This document shows positions 34,199 through 42,598 of a stretch of DNA of 64,000 bases, piece by piece. The translations under genes and the position numbers were made by a program. The stretch lies in the NCBI GenBank assembly GCA_026984795.1, contig JALSRK010000015.1, positions 1 through 64,000 of the forward strand, given 5' to 3'. Positions within the stretch are counted from its first letter, which is position 1. Each line of letters begins with the position of its first letter. The notes below the pieces were generated by a model, which worked only from the letters and a program-made list of their open reading frames with translations, had not been told where the DNA came from and ran no database searches. The stretch is from Solibacteraceae bacterium. GTDB taxonomy: Bacteria; Acidobacteriota; Terriglobia; Bryobacterales; Bryobacteraceae.

Positions 34199-35968
34199 AT
34201 GAAGAACCATCTGATACCAACCTTGCTCGCGGCGGCGCTCACGGCTGCCGGGGTACGCGGGGCAAGCCGGACGCCGAGGTTCGATTTCCTCAGCGCGTCG
34301 GAAGCCGCCCGGGCGGCGGCCTACTTCGGCGGTGAGACCCCGGCGCGGGCCTGGGTCTGGACCGACGACTACGTCTACCAGCCCGGCCAGCAGTTGAAAG
34401 CCTGGTGGACGGTGCGGCCCCTCGCCGGCCTCTATCCGGTGACCCTGACTGCGTACTTCCAGAACAACCAGACCGGCGAGAAGCTTTACCTGCCGAACAA
34501 CGCCGGCGAACCCACGGACGTCTTCGGCAACACGATGGAGGACGGCTTCCTGATCACCCGGGTCCCAGAGGCGGAGAGAGCGCCGCTGATCGGCCCCGGC
34601 GGGCTGTTTCCAGCCTGGTCCGTGCCGAACGATCTCGGCATGTACACGCTCGTGGTGGAGTTCCGCGATTACACCGGCAACAGCGTGCTCAAACGTCTGT
34701 ACCAGAAAATCAGCGTGGTGGACGAGATCGTCGACGTGACAGCGCCGATCGAGCAGGACACCACCTGGGTGCGTACGAAATCCTATCTTCTTCAGGGCAC
34801 GATCATCGTCCGCCATGCCACACTGACGATCGAATCGGGCACGGTGATCAAAGGCCGGCCCGGCAGCCAGCCTGCTTCGGCGCTGGTGATCCGGCGCGAC
34901 TCTCGTCTCGTCGCCCGGGGAACGCGTAACCGGCCGATCATCATGACCAGCGCCTTGCCGGTCGGGAGCCGCCAGCCCGGCGACTGGGGCGGCCTCGTTC
35001 TCACGGGTTCGGCCAGCCTGAATTCCGGAGTCGAGGACACGGTAGAAGGACTTCCTCCTGGAGAGGACAGCGTCATGGGCGGCACAAACGACGCGGATTC
35101 CTGCGGGGAACTCACCTATGTCCGAGTGGAGTTCGCCGGCGCGGAACTCTCGCAAGACAATGAACTCAACTCATTCACTTTCGGCGCTTGCGGCGCCGGA
35201 ACTATTGCGCACCATCTACAATCCCATTACGGCTTCGACGACTCGTTCGAGTGGTTCGGCGGCACGATGAACGCCAAGTACCTCGTGGCCACCGCCGGCG
35301 GCGACGACGGCTTCGACATCCAGCGGGGATACCGGGGCAAGGTGCAGCACTTCGTCACCGTCTTCTACGATGACAATCCCGGCGACCACGGCATCGAGGG
35401 TGACAACCTCGAGGAGAACAACTCAGCCGAGCCGTTCAGCGCGCCGGTGCTGTTCAACGCGACGTTTGTCGGCAACGGGCCCGAGGTTTGCCGCCGGTCC
35501 TGCGACGGAGCCCGGTGGCGCCGCGGCTTGAAAGGCAACTTCAGCAACATCGTCCTGACGAACTTCTTCGACGACACTTTGGACATCCGGGACGCGGTCA
35601 CCGAGCAGAATGTCGCGAACGGGGAGCTCACCGCCAACGGCCTGCTCGCTTGGGGCAACAAGGGCGGTGCGGACAACACCATCAACGGCCAGTTCAAAGA
35701 AGGCATCGCCCGGGACTTCGCTACCGGCGTCCGGGGAACGGGCAAGAACATCGTGGTGGCCGATCCGATGTTCCGGTCCACCGTGTTGAGCGACTGGGAC
35801 CTACGTCCTGCTCCCGGCTCCCCGCTCACCGGCTCGCGCTGGGAACTGCCGCCGGCCGACGGGTTCTTCGACCAGACGGCCCGCTACTGCGGCGCCTTCG
35901 GCTCCGGCGACGATTGGACCGAGGAGTGGACGAACAAGAAGCGCGAAAGCGACCTGCTCGTCCAATAA
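34199..35968 (+). CDS. Large secreted protein with beta-helix-like middle region
   Basis: The 589-residue precursor has a signal peptide (MKNHLIPTLLAAALTAAGVRG). Residues 22-180 form a beta-rich domain with GLYPVTLTAYFQNNQTGEKL. Then comes a parallel-beta-helix-like region (LLQGTIIVRHATLTIESGTV, RRDSRLVARGTRNRPIIMTS, DWGGLVLTGSA) to about residue 500. Proteins of this kind are encoded beside TonB receptors in several phyla and may be surface partners that hand over ligand. AGGAGA precedes ATG 34199. It is the third gene of the operon beginning at 30453. Confidence 0.78.
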   Translation: MKNHLIPTLLAAALTAAGVRGASRTPRFDFLSASEAARAAAYFGGETPARAWVWTDDYVYQPGQQLKAWWTVRPLAGLYPVTLTAYFQNNQTGEKLYLPNNAGEPTDVFGNTMEDGFLITRVPEAERAPLIGPGGLFPAWSVPNDLGMYTLVVEFRDYTGNSVLKRLYQKISVVDEIVDVTAPIEQDTTWVRTKSYLLQGTIIVRHATLTIESGTVIKGRPGSQPASALVIRRDSRLVARGTRNRPIIMTSALPVGSRQPGDWGGLVLTGSASLNSGVEDTVEGLPPGEDSVMGGTNDADSCGELTYVRVEFAGAELSQDNELNSFTFGACGAGTIAHHLQSHYGFDDSFEWFGGTMNAKYLVATAGGDDGFDIQRGYRGKVQHFVTVFYDDNPGDHGIEGDNLEENNSAEPFSAPVLFNATFVGNGPEVCRRSCDGARWRRGLKGNFSNIVLTNFFDDTLDIRDAVTEQNVANGELTANGLLAWGNKGGADNTINGQFKEGIARDFATGVRGTGKNIVVADPMFRSTVLSDWDLRPAPGSPLTGSRWELPPADGFFDQTARYCGAFGSGDDWTEEWTNKKRESDLLVQ

Positions 35969-36073
35969 CGGCTGCGACTGCTCCGCGCGGGGGGCCCACG
36001 GCCCTGCCCCGAGGATCTCTTTTTACTCCGGCAGCACGCGTGCGGCGGCTACAATGAAAGCGGAGGCTCCGTC

Positions 36074-36739
36074 ATGAGATTCCCGGCTCTCGCCTGCGCG
36101 GCCTTGTTCGTTTGCGCCGCGGCCGCCGCTACCAAAGGGCCTGCGGCAGCGAGCGGTGAGAACTCGCTGTTCCGCATCGATGCGAAGCTGTACAAAGACC
36201 ACGAACAGGTCAAGCAGCTTCTCGGTCACGATATCGAAAAGGGTATCGTCGTCATCGAGGTCACCATCACACCCAAACAGAAGCCGGTGGAGATCTGGAG
36301 GGACGACTTCATCATCCGCTCGGACAAGGACGGCCAGAAGTCCGAGCCGTACGATCCCGGACAGATCGCGGGGAATTCGGTACTGACGCTGATCTACTCT
36401 TACGAAGGCGCGGCCGTCGCCCAAGAGGACCGCGGGCCGGTGTGGGGCGGCGCCGGCGGAGGGATGCCGGGCCGCCTGCCGGGCCAGGGCGGAGGGATCG
36501 GGAACACGGCCGCGGTCGAGAAGGCGTCGGCGACCGAGGTCCACGAGGATCCGGAAGAGGTTACGAATCCCCTGTTGCGGGTCCTCCGCGAGAAGATCCT
36601 GCCTGAGAAGAAGATCACCGAGCCCGTCACCGGCTATCTCTACTATCCCCTGGAAGGCAAGCACAAGCCGAAACAGGTTTGGCTGCACTACGTCGGCGAG
36701 GGCGGTAAGATCGATCTTCGGTTCCATAGATCCCATTAG
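36074..36739 (+). CDS. Hypothetical secreted protein, 221 aa
   Basis: It has a signal peptide (MRFPALACAALFVCAAAAA), a beta-rich domain (residues 30-110, with GIVVIEVTITPKQKPVEIWRDD cited in part), a Gly/Pro-rich insert (GGAGGGMPGRLPGQGGG) and a C-terminal EKKITEPVTGYLYYPLEG. I recognise the pattern only as an unnamed acidobacterial protein. GGAGG lies seven bases before the ATG, and TACAAT (36050-36055) may be its -10 element. The next gene starts three bases after its stop. Confidence 0.78.
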   Translation: MRFPALACAALFVCAAAAATKGPAAASGENSLFRIDAKLYKDHEQVKQLLGHDIEKGIVVIEVTITPKQKPVEIWRDDFIIRSDKDGQKSEPYDPGQIAGNSVLTLIYSYEGAAVAQEDRGPVWGGAGGGMPGRLPGQGGGIGNTAAVEKASATEVHEDPEEVTNPLLRVLREKILPEKKITEPVTGYLYYPLEGKHKPKQVWLHYVGEGGKIDLRFHRSH

Positions 36740-36742
36740 CTC

Positions 36743-37834
36743 ATGCACATCTCAGAACTCGACACTCCCGCGCTCCTGATCGACCTGGACATCATGGAGC
36801 GCAACCTCCAACGTGCAGCCCGTTACGCGGCCGAACACAATCTGCGCCTCCGGCCGCACACCAAGACGCACAAGATCCCGGAGTTGGCGCGCCGGCAGAT
36901 CAAGCTGGGAGCGGTGGGCGTGACCGTCGCCAAGACGACGGAAGCCGAGGTAATGCTCGCCGCCGAGCCGCCCGACATACTGGTGGCGTATCCGGTGGTC
37001 GGCAGGCGCAAGGTGGAGCGTCTCATAGAAGTAGCCAGACGCGTGCCGGTCACCGTTTCACTCGACAACGAGACAGCGGCGCGATCGATATCAGAAGCGG
37101 CGGCGGAAGCCGGGCTGCGGGTTCAGACGCTGGCGGAAATGGACGTCGGATTGGGGCGTGTCGGCGTCGCGCCCGGAGAGTTGCCCGCGCTGGGGCGTCT
37201 GATTGCCGCCCTGCCCGGCCTGGAGTTGAAAGGGATCGCTTTTTACGCCGGCCATATCAAGAAACTGGACGAAAAGGGCTTCGAGCAGATCGAGCAACTA
37301 GCCGAAACGGTGGAGCGAGCCGTGGCCGACTTCCGGAGCGCCGGCTTGCCGGTGGAGGTCGTGAGCGGAGGCTCCACGCCGACCCTGTACCAGTCCCACC
37401 GAATCCCGGCGATGAACGAGATCCGTCCGGGGACCTACATCTTCAACGACCGCAACTGTGTGGCATGCGGGTGCGCCACATGGAGGGACTGCGCCGCGTC
37501 GATTCTCGTCACCGTAGTCTCCACCGCGCGAGGGAACCGGATGATCGTAGACGGCGGCTCGAAGACCTTCTTCTCCGATGGCCTCGCCACTGGGGCAGAT
37601 CCCTACTTCGGCCGCTTGATCGAAGCGCCGGAGGCGCGGTTCGTCAAGATGAACGAGGAACACGGCTACGTCGACCTCGAGGATGCCGCCGCGCGCTTTC
37701 ACGTGGGAGACCGGGTGCGCATCATCCCTAACCATATTTGCGTAGCGGTGAACCTCCACGAGAAGGTCTACGGAGTGCGTGACGGCCAGGTGGTCGAAGA
37801 ATGGACCGTGGCGGGCCGGGGAAAGCTCCAGTGA
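36743..37834 (+). CDS. D-threonine aldolase/D-serine dehydratase-like PLP enzyme
   Basis: This 363-residue fold-type III PLP enzyme has the alanine-racemase N-terminal barrel with the PLP-binding Lys in RPHTKTHK (about residues 38-45) and a D-serine-dehydratase-like C-terminal domain. The metal site is HxC-like in NHICVAVNLHEKVYGV. The family cleaves D-threonine and other D-3-hydroxy amino acids to glycine and aldehydes, or deaminates D-serine. The exact substrate is not fixed. It starts three bases after the preceding gene. Confidence 0.88.
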   Translation: MHISELDTPALLIDLDIMERNLQRAARYAAEHNLRLRPHTKTHKIPELARRQIKLGAVGVTVAKTTEAEVMLAAEPPDILVAYPVVGRRKVERLIEVARRVPVTVSLDNETAARSISEAAAEAGLRVQTLAEMDVGLGRVGVAPGELPALGRLIAALPGLELKGIAFYAGHIKKLDEKGFEQIEQLAETVERAVADFRSAGLPVEVVSGGSTPTLYQSHRIPAMNEIRPGTYIFNDRNCVACGCATWRDCAASILVTVVSTARGNRMIVDGGSKTFFSDGLATGADPYFGRLIEAPEARFVKMNEEHGYVDLEDAAARFHVGDRVRIIPNHICVAVNLHEKVYGVRDGQVVEEWTVAGRGKLQ

Positions 37835-37897
37835 ACCACTGGGGGCCCAGCCGCGCCGGCTCGGGCCCCCTTCGCACGAGCGAGCTCTGTTGGTGGC

Positions 37898-38209
37898 TTA
37901 ATCGGTGGGCGCCAGGTTCTCGACGCTGTCGATCGTCAGCGTATCGCCCTCCAGTTTCCCGGTGACTTTCACCTGGTGGCCTAATACCTTCATCACCTTG
38001 TCCGGGTTGGAGATCTGGAGCACCTTGCCGTCCTTAGTGACAAAAACCGGTTTCTGGCCGGCCTTCACGCATCCCTTGACGCAGTTGATCGATTTCTCGG
38101 AATGATCCGAGTGCATGGCGCCGCACTTCGAATCCGAAATGTGGCCTGTCCATTCGGCCCCTAAGGCCGCAAAAGCGGCCAGAGAGAGGACGAGAATCGC
38201 CTTTTTCAT
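37898..38209 (-). CDS. Small secreted protein, 103 aa, four cysteines
   Basis: It has a signal peptide (MKKAILVLSLAAFAALGAE), then WTGHISDSKCGAMHSDHSEKS with further Cys in INCVKGCVKAG, and a small beta domain (VFVTKDGKVLQISNPDKVM and GHQVKVTGKLEGDTLTIDSV), possibly an OB fold. The His/Cys cluster near the N-terminus may bind a metal. Similar short proteins are widespread in Acidobacteriota; no function is known to me. AAGGAGGG lies just before the ATG. Confidence 0.82.
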   Translation of the reverse strand: MKKAILVLSLAAFAALGAEWTGHISDSKCGAMHSDHSEKSINCVKGCVKAGQKPVFVTKDGKVLQISNPDKVMKVLGHQVKVTGKLEGDTLTIDSVENLAPTD

Positions 38210-38274
38210 AATCCCTCCTTAGAAGTTGCGAGTCACCGGGCAGTTTCAGAGCCGCCCGGCGAGAACTGATTCGA

Positions 38275-39657
38275 CTATAGCGGAAGCGCGGACGCAGTTG
38301 CAAACATGTTGCCGCGCCCGAGAATCCATTCGGGATCGAGCCGTCTCTTGACCGTCCGCATCGCTTCGATCTCGTCGTGACTGTATTGGATCTCGAGCAG
38401 CTCGGCTTTTCGCTTGCCCAAACCATGCTCGGCGCTCACCGTACCGCCCAGCGCCACGGCGCGGCGGGCGAACTCGAGCATGAGTTCCCGGCCCCGGCCG
38501 AATTCCTCCGGGCAGGAAGGCAGCAGGTTCACGTGCAGGTGCGCGTCGCCGATGTGGCCAAAGATCACGTAAGCGCCGGGAAATTCTTCGTCGGCCCGCC
38601 GGCGGTAGTAGGCCAGCATCTCACCGTTGCACCCGAGCGGGACAGCGTAATCCGAGCCCAGCTTCATCAGGCCCCGCCGGCGGAGGAGACGATTCACTGT
38701 TTCCGGCAAGGCGTGACGGAACTGCCGGAAGCGCTCGCGGTCCCCCTCCCCGGCGGCGAACCAGGATCGATCGAGATCGGCGCCGGCCGCCTCGAGGCGA
38801 TCGAGCCATTCATCCAGAGCCGCATCTGCCTCTACAACGGGTTCCTGCTCGACGAGCAGCGCGCCGCCCGGCTTCGGCGGAATTTCCGGATAGTCCGGGC
38901 GCAGCAGCTCCAGCGACCGGCCGTCGAGGTACTCGAGCATCCGGAGACCGTCGATCAGGCGCCATTCCTCCACCGCTCGCACGACAGCTTCGTCCCCCGG
39001 TAAGAAGACGACCCCGGTGATCAGTGCCCGCGGTAAGGGCAGGAGCGCCAACTCGGCCTCGACCACCACCCCGAGGGTCCCTTCGCTGCCGATGAAGAGA
39101 TCCACCCAGTCCATGCCGTCTTCGAGGTGATAGCCGGCGGTATTCTTTGTGGTGGCCGGGATGGGGATCGCCGGCACCGGGAAATCGAGGCGCTGGCCGC
39201 GCCGCCAGCGCCGGATCTCGCCCGAGGCGAGAACCACGGTGAGCGCCCGCACCCAGCGCCGTGTGGGTCCGTAACGGAAGCTGCGGGAGCCGCTGGCGTT
39301 GGTGGCGATGGCGCCCCCGAGCGAGGCGGATTGCTCGGTCGGATCCGGAGGGTAGAACATCCCAGCCGCCCGCGCCGCCGCTTGCAACTCCCGGAGCGTG
39401 ATTCCGGCGCCCGCCCGAACGGTGCTGTGATGCACTTCGAGCATCTTCAGGCGCTCTGTCGAAACGATCCAGCCTTCCTGGGCGACCGCACCGCCGACAA
39501 GACCGGTCCCAGCGCCGTAGATCGTAACCGGCGTGGCCGAATCCGCAGCCGAGCGCACAATGCGGGCTACGCCTTCTGGGGACTCCGGTTTGAAGAGGCG
39601 CTCCGCCCGCCCCCGAAAGCCAGAAGCATCTTCGAGGTACTCAGCGGGGATGCCCAG
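38275..39657 (-). CDS. FAD-linked oxidase (GlcD/lactate dehydrogenase-like), apparent CTG start
   Basis: The protein has the PCMH-type FAD domain (PVTIYGAGTGLVGG, then PPDPTEQSASLGGAIATNASG) and the FAD-oxidase C-domain (VIFGHIGDAHLHVNLLPS, GGTVSAEHGLGKRK), as in glycolate or D-lactate dehydrogenases. Homology continues in frame upstream of the first GTG (39558): EYLEDASGFRGRAERLFKP. No ATG, GTG or TTG is available there. CTG 39657 has a strong GGAGGTG five bases upstream, inside the end of the RNase J gene whose stop ends at 39660. I therefore propose a CTG start, giving 460 residues. Confidence 0.82.
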   Translation of the reverse strand: MGIPAEYLEDASGFRGRAERLFKPESPEGVARIVRSAADSATPVTIYGAGTGLVGGAVAQEGWIVSTERLKMLEVHHSTVRAGAGITLRELQAAARAAGMFYPPDPTEQSASLGGAIATNASGSRSFRYGPTRRWVRALTVVLASGEIRRWRRGQRLDFPVPAIPIPATTKNTAGYHLEDGMDWVDLFIGSEGTLGVVVEAELALLPLPRALITGVVFLPGDEAVVRAVEEWRLIDGLRMLEYLDGRSLELLRPDYPEIPPKPGGALLVEQEPVVEADAALDEWLDRLEAAGADLDRSWFAAGEGDRERFRQFRHALPETVNRLLRRRGLMKLGSDYAVPLGCNGEMLAYYRRRADEEFPGAYVIFGHIGDAHLHVNLLPSCPEEFGRGRELMLEFARRAVALGGTVSAEHGLGKRKAELLEIQYSHDEIEAMRTVKRRLDPEWILGRGNMFATASALPL

Positions 39658-39659
39658 AG

Positions 39660-41330
39660 CTACACCTCCAGGATGACCGGCAAGATCAAGGGGCGCCGCG
39701 AAGCCTCCTTGTTGATGAAGCGTTTCAGATCCCGGCGGATCTTCTCCTGGATCACCCCGGCGTCGCTGCGTTCCTCGGGTGAGGCTCGCTCGATCGTCTC
39801 GGCCACGACGCGGGCGGCGCGGCGGAGCAAGTCTGAGCCGTCTTCGGAAACGAACCCCCGGCTGACGATCTCCGGCGCGCCTTCGCTCTTCCCGGTGAGC
39901 CGGTTGATGGCGACAATGGGGACGATGAAGCCGTCCTCGGAGAGATGGCGGCGATCCCGGATGACCAAGTCTTCGACGACTTCATCCACTGTCCCCGAAT
40001 CGATGCACAGCCGTCCAACCGGCACATCGTCGCCCCGCCGGGCGCCCCGATGATCGATTTCCAGCACCTGCCCGGTCTCGAGGATGAAGGTCTCTTCGAT
40101 GCCGAGGTGGGCCATCTGCCCGGCCAGCGCCGCGTGTTTGGACAACTGCCGGTACTCGCCGTGGATGGGCACGAAGTAGCGGGGCCGCACAAGGTTCAGC
40201 ACCAGCTTCAGTTCCCCGGAGCTGGCGTGCCCGGAAACATGCACCGGCGGGTCCATGTTGCCGTAGATGACGTCGGCGCCGCGACGCGAAATGTGGTTGA
40301 TCATCCGGTAGATCGCCTTCTCGTTGCCCGGTATGATCCGGGAGCTCAACACCACCGTATCACCCTTCTCCAGGTAGACATTCTTGTGGTCGTCCACTGC
40401 GATACGGGCCATGGCGGACATCGGCTCGCCTTGCGTCCCCGAGGCGACGACCACTACCTTCTCCGGAGGGATCGCCATGATATCTTGCGTTCTCAAAAGG
40501 ATGCCATCTCGAATTTCAAGCAAACCCTGAGAATGGGCGATCTCCGTGACCGAGAGCATGCTGCGACCGACAAAGGCCACCTTGCGCCCGGATTCGGCGG
40601 CCAGATCGAGAATCTGTTGAAGCCGATGGACCGAGGAGCTGAAGCAAGTGATCACGATCTTGCCCTGCGCCCGGGTGAAGATGTCCTCGAAGCGCGGGCG
40701 GACGGCGCGTTCGCTCTGGGTATAGCCGGGACGGTCTACGTTGGTGGAATCCGAAAGCAGAAGCAGGACGCCCCGTTTGCCGTACTCGGCGAAAGTGTGA
40801 AGGTCAAAGAGGAGGTTGTCGGTCGGAGTAGGATCGACCTTGAAGTCGCCGGTGTGGATCAGCACGCCGAGCGGGGTGGTGATGGCCAAGGCCACGGCGC
40901 TGACGATGGAGTGCGTGACGTGTATGAATTCGACCTTGAACGGGCCGATCTCGATGATTTCGCCTGGCTTGACCGGGTTCAGGGAGACGTTGACATCCTC
41001 GAGTTCGTGCTCCTTGAGCCGGCGCTCCACGAGAGCGAGCGTAAATGGGGTGCCATAAACGGGCGCGCTGACTTCCGAGAGTAGAAACGGGGTCGCCCCG
41101 ATGTGGTCCTCATGCCCGTGTGTGAGGAGGAGCGCGCGAACGTGTTGTTTGTTTTCTTCGAGATACGCGAAGTCCGGCGTGACGATATCCACGCCGAGCA
41201 GATCTTCCTCCGGGAACATCATCCCGGCGTCGATGACGATGATGTCATCGCCGTAACGGAGCGCCAGGCAATTCATCCCGAATTCCCCGAGACCGCCCAA
41301 GGGAATGACCTGTAACTTCTTGTCTGTCAT
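39660..41330 (-). CDS. rnj: Ribonuclease J
   Basis: The 556-residue enzyme joins 5' exonuclease and endonuclease action in RNA maturation and decay. The metallo-beta-lactamase core has HGHEDHIG (71-78) for two zinc ions, later His and Asp ligands (THSIVS, HTGDFKVD), a beta-CASP domain (SDSTNVDRPGYTQSE, SGTQGEPMSAM) and a C-terminal oligomerisation domain. The motif HASSGELKLVLNLVRPRYFVPIHGE, here only in part, is diagnostic. ATG 41330 is chosen over the TTG directly upstream. The FAD-oxidase gene begins two bases past its stop. Confidence 0.95.
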   Translation of the reverse strand: MTDKKLQVIPLGGLGEFGMNCLALRYGDDIIVIDAGMMFPEEDLLGVDIVTPDFAYLEENKQHVRALLLTHGHEDHIGATPFLLSEVSAPVYGTPFTLALVERRLKEHELEDVNVSLNPVKPGEIIEIGPFKVEFIHVTHSIVSAVALAITTPLGVLIHTGDFKVDPTPTDNLLFDLHTFAEYGKRGVLLLLSDSTNVDRPGYTQSERAVRPRFEDIFTRAQGKIVITCFSSSVHRLQQILDLAAESGRKVAFVGRSMLSVTEIAHSQGLLEIRDGILLRTQDIMAIPPEKVVVVASGTQGEPMSAMARIAVDDHKNVYLEKGDTVVLSSRIIPGNEKAIYRMINHISRRGADVIYGNMDPPVHVSGHASSGELKLVLNLVRPRYFVPIHGEYRQLSKHAALAGQMAHLGIEETFILETGQVLEIDHRGARRGDDVPVGRLCIDSGTVDEVVEDLVIRDRRHLSEDGFIVPIVAINRLTGKSEGAPEIVSRGFVSEDGSDLLRRAARVVAETIERASPEERSDAGVIQEKIRRDLKRFINKEASRRPLILPVILEV

Positions 41331-41942
41331 CAAGCTTCCAGCCTAGCACACGGCGTAAATCCGCCTCGCGCCGCGGGCTTTCCTGCGAAACCGACAGCCC
41401 GGGAGTGGTGAGCCCGGCCGCCCGTCAGAGACCAGTAAAAATAGTCTTCGTCTGTTGATCGATTCCACCGCCGTTCTGCGCAGTACAGGGTGGAAAAGGA
41501 AGAGCCGCTGCCGGGACGACAAACCCCGGCGGCCGGTTCCGAAGCGGAAGGCATAGCAGAGAAGGAAGGTGTTCCACCCGTGCGGGAGCCCGGGAACGAC
41601 GAGAGCCGTGAGGTGGCCGGAGGGAGGCCGGCTGCGGAGGAGGTCTCGCGGCCTCTCGCTCTCGGGCCGGCATGGGTGGGGCGGGAAGACCGATTGCCGA
41701 TTGGGCGAATCGCCAGCCCAAGTTCCCAGCCGGACGGCGATCCGGCGGGAACAACGCCGGGAGGCGTGGCGAGGGGAGGCGCCACGGCGCCGGGCGTAAC
41801 GGCAGCGGTCTGCAGGCGGCCGGCGAAACAGGCAACCCAAGGGTGCGCCAAGCATTCTCGATCCGGTTTCGGCCCTGGACCGGAGGCGCGCGTCGGGTTG
41901 TCCTCGCCGGCCGGCCTGCACCGTGGGTCCGGCTCCGGTTGT
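41331..41942. other. About 610 bp without a recognised gene
   Basis: Between divergent rnj and the ECF sigma gene. The minus strand near 41430-41460 has a promoter-like TGGAAT, 18 bp, TATTTT that could drive rnj. The plus strand holds GC-rich inverted repeats, for example GTGGCG/CGCCAC around 41770-41795. Frames open across the region have shadow-like composition and no ribosome site. I could not match RNase P RNA, SRP RNA, tmRNA or 6S RNA. Confidence 0.5.
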
Positions 41943-41948
41943 TACAAT
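41943..41948 (+). promoter_or_regulatory. Candidate -10 element of the ECF sigma/kinase operon
   Basis: TACAAT in an otherwise GC-rich context, 65 bp before the sigma factor ATG. No clear -35 hexamer was found. Confidence 0.35.
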
Positions 41949-42013
41949 CGGCTGCGGGGGGCATTGCGGCCCCTGACCCCCGCAGGCGGTTTTCACTGGG
42001 GAGGAGAGCCGGC

Positions 42014-42598
42014 ATGGCCGGACCCACGGACATTACGGGCCTGTTGGTGAAATGGAGCCAGGGTGACAAGAACGCCCTGGCGGAGCTGACCCCGATCCTC
42101 TACGACGAGTTACGCCGTGTGGCGGCGCGGGTGGTGCGGCACGAGCCGCAGAACCTCACGCTTCAGCCCACTGATCTGGTCCATGAGGCGTTCATTCGCC
42201 TGACCGACCAGACGCGGCTGACCTCCAAGGATCGAGCCCATTTCCTGGCCCTGGCAGCACGGGCGATGCGCCAAATCCTGATCGACCATTGGCGGCGCCG
42301 CCGGGCGGCGAAACGGGGAGGCGGGATCAAGATCTCACTGGAGGCGGGCAAGGATGTGGCGGCGGCCGCTCCGCCTGAGATCATCGCCCTGGACGATGCC
42401 TTGCGAGCGCTGGAGAAGATCGACGCCCGCAAGGCGAAGGTAATCGAGCTCCGCTACTTCGGAGGGCTGACGACGGCCGAGATCGCGGAGGTTCTCGGTA
42501 TCTCAACAGCCACCGTGGGACGGGAGATCCGGTTCGCCCAAGCGTGGTTGTACCGGGAGCTGAAAGGAGAGCGGGAGGACCGTGGCGGAGACCGTTGA
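42014..42598 (+). CDS. ECF-type RNA polymerase sigma factor (acidobacterial TIGR02999-like)
   Basis: The 194-residue protein has sigma region 2 (LTPILYDELRRVAARVVRHE, then LQPTDLVHEAFIRL and FLALAARAMRQILIDHWRRR) and region 4 (VIELRYFGGLTTAEIAEVLGISTATVGREI). The region-2 wording is typical of the sigma-70-like family expanded in Acidobacteriota and Planctomycetes. GAGGAG lies seven bases before ATG 42014. It overlaps a Ser/Thr kinase gene, which replaces the usual anti-sigma factor partner, so phosphorylation probably controls it. Confidence 0.92.
   Translation: MAGPTDITGLLVKWSQGDKNALAELTPILYDELRRVAARVVRHEPQNLTLQPTDLVHEAFIRLTDQTRLTSKDRAHFLALAARAMRQILIDHWRRRRAAKRGGGIKISLEAGKDVAAAAPPEIIALDDALRALEKIDARKAKVIELRYFGGLTTAEIAEVLGISTATVGREIRFAQAWLYRELKGEREDRGGDR

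Noticed and set aside
41490-42050. Open frame running into the ECF sigma gene in another frame
   Set aside because: Composition is Gly/Pro/Arg/Ala-rich without motifs, no ribosome site, and it overlaps the well-supported sigma gene.
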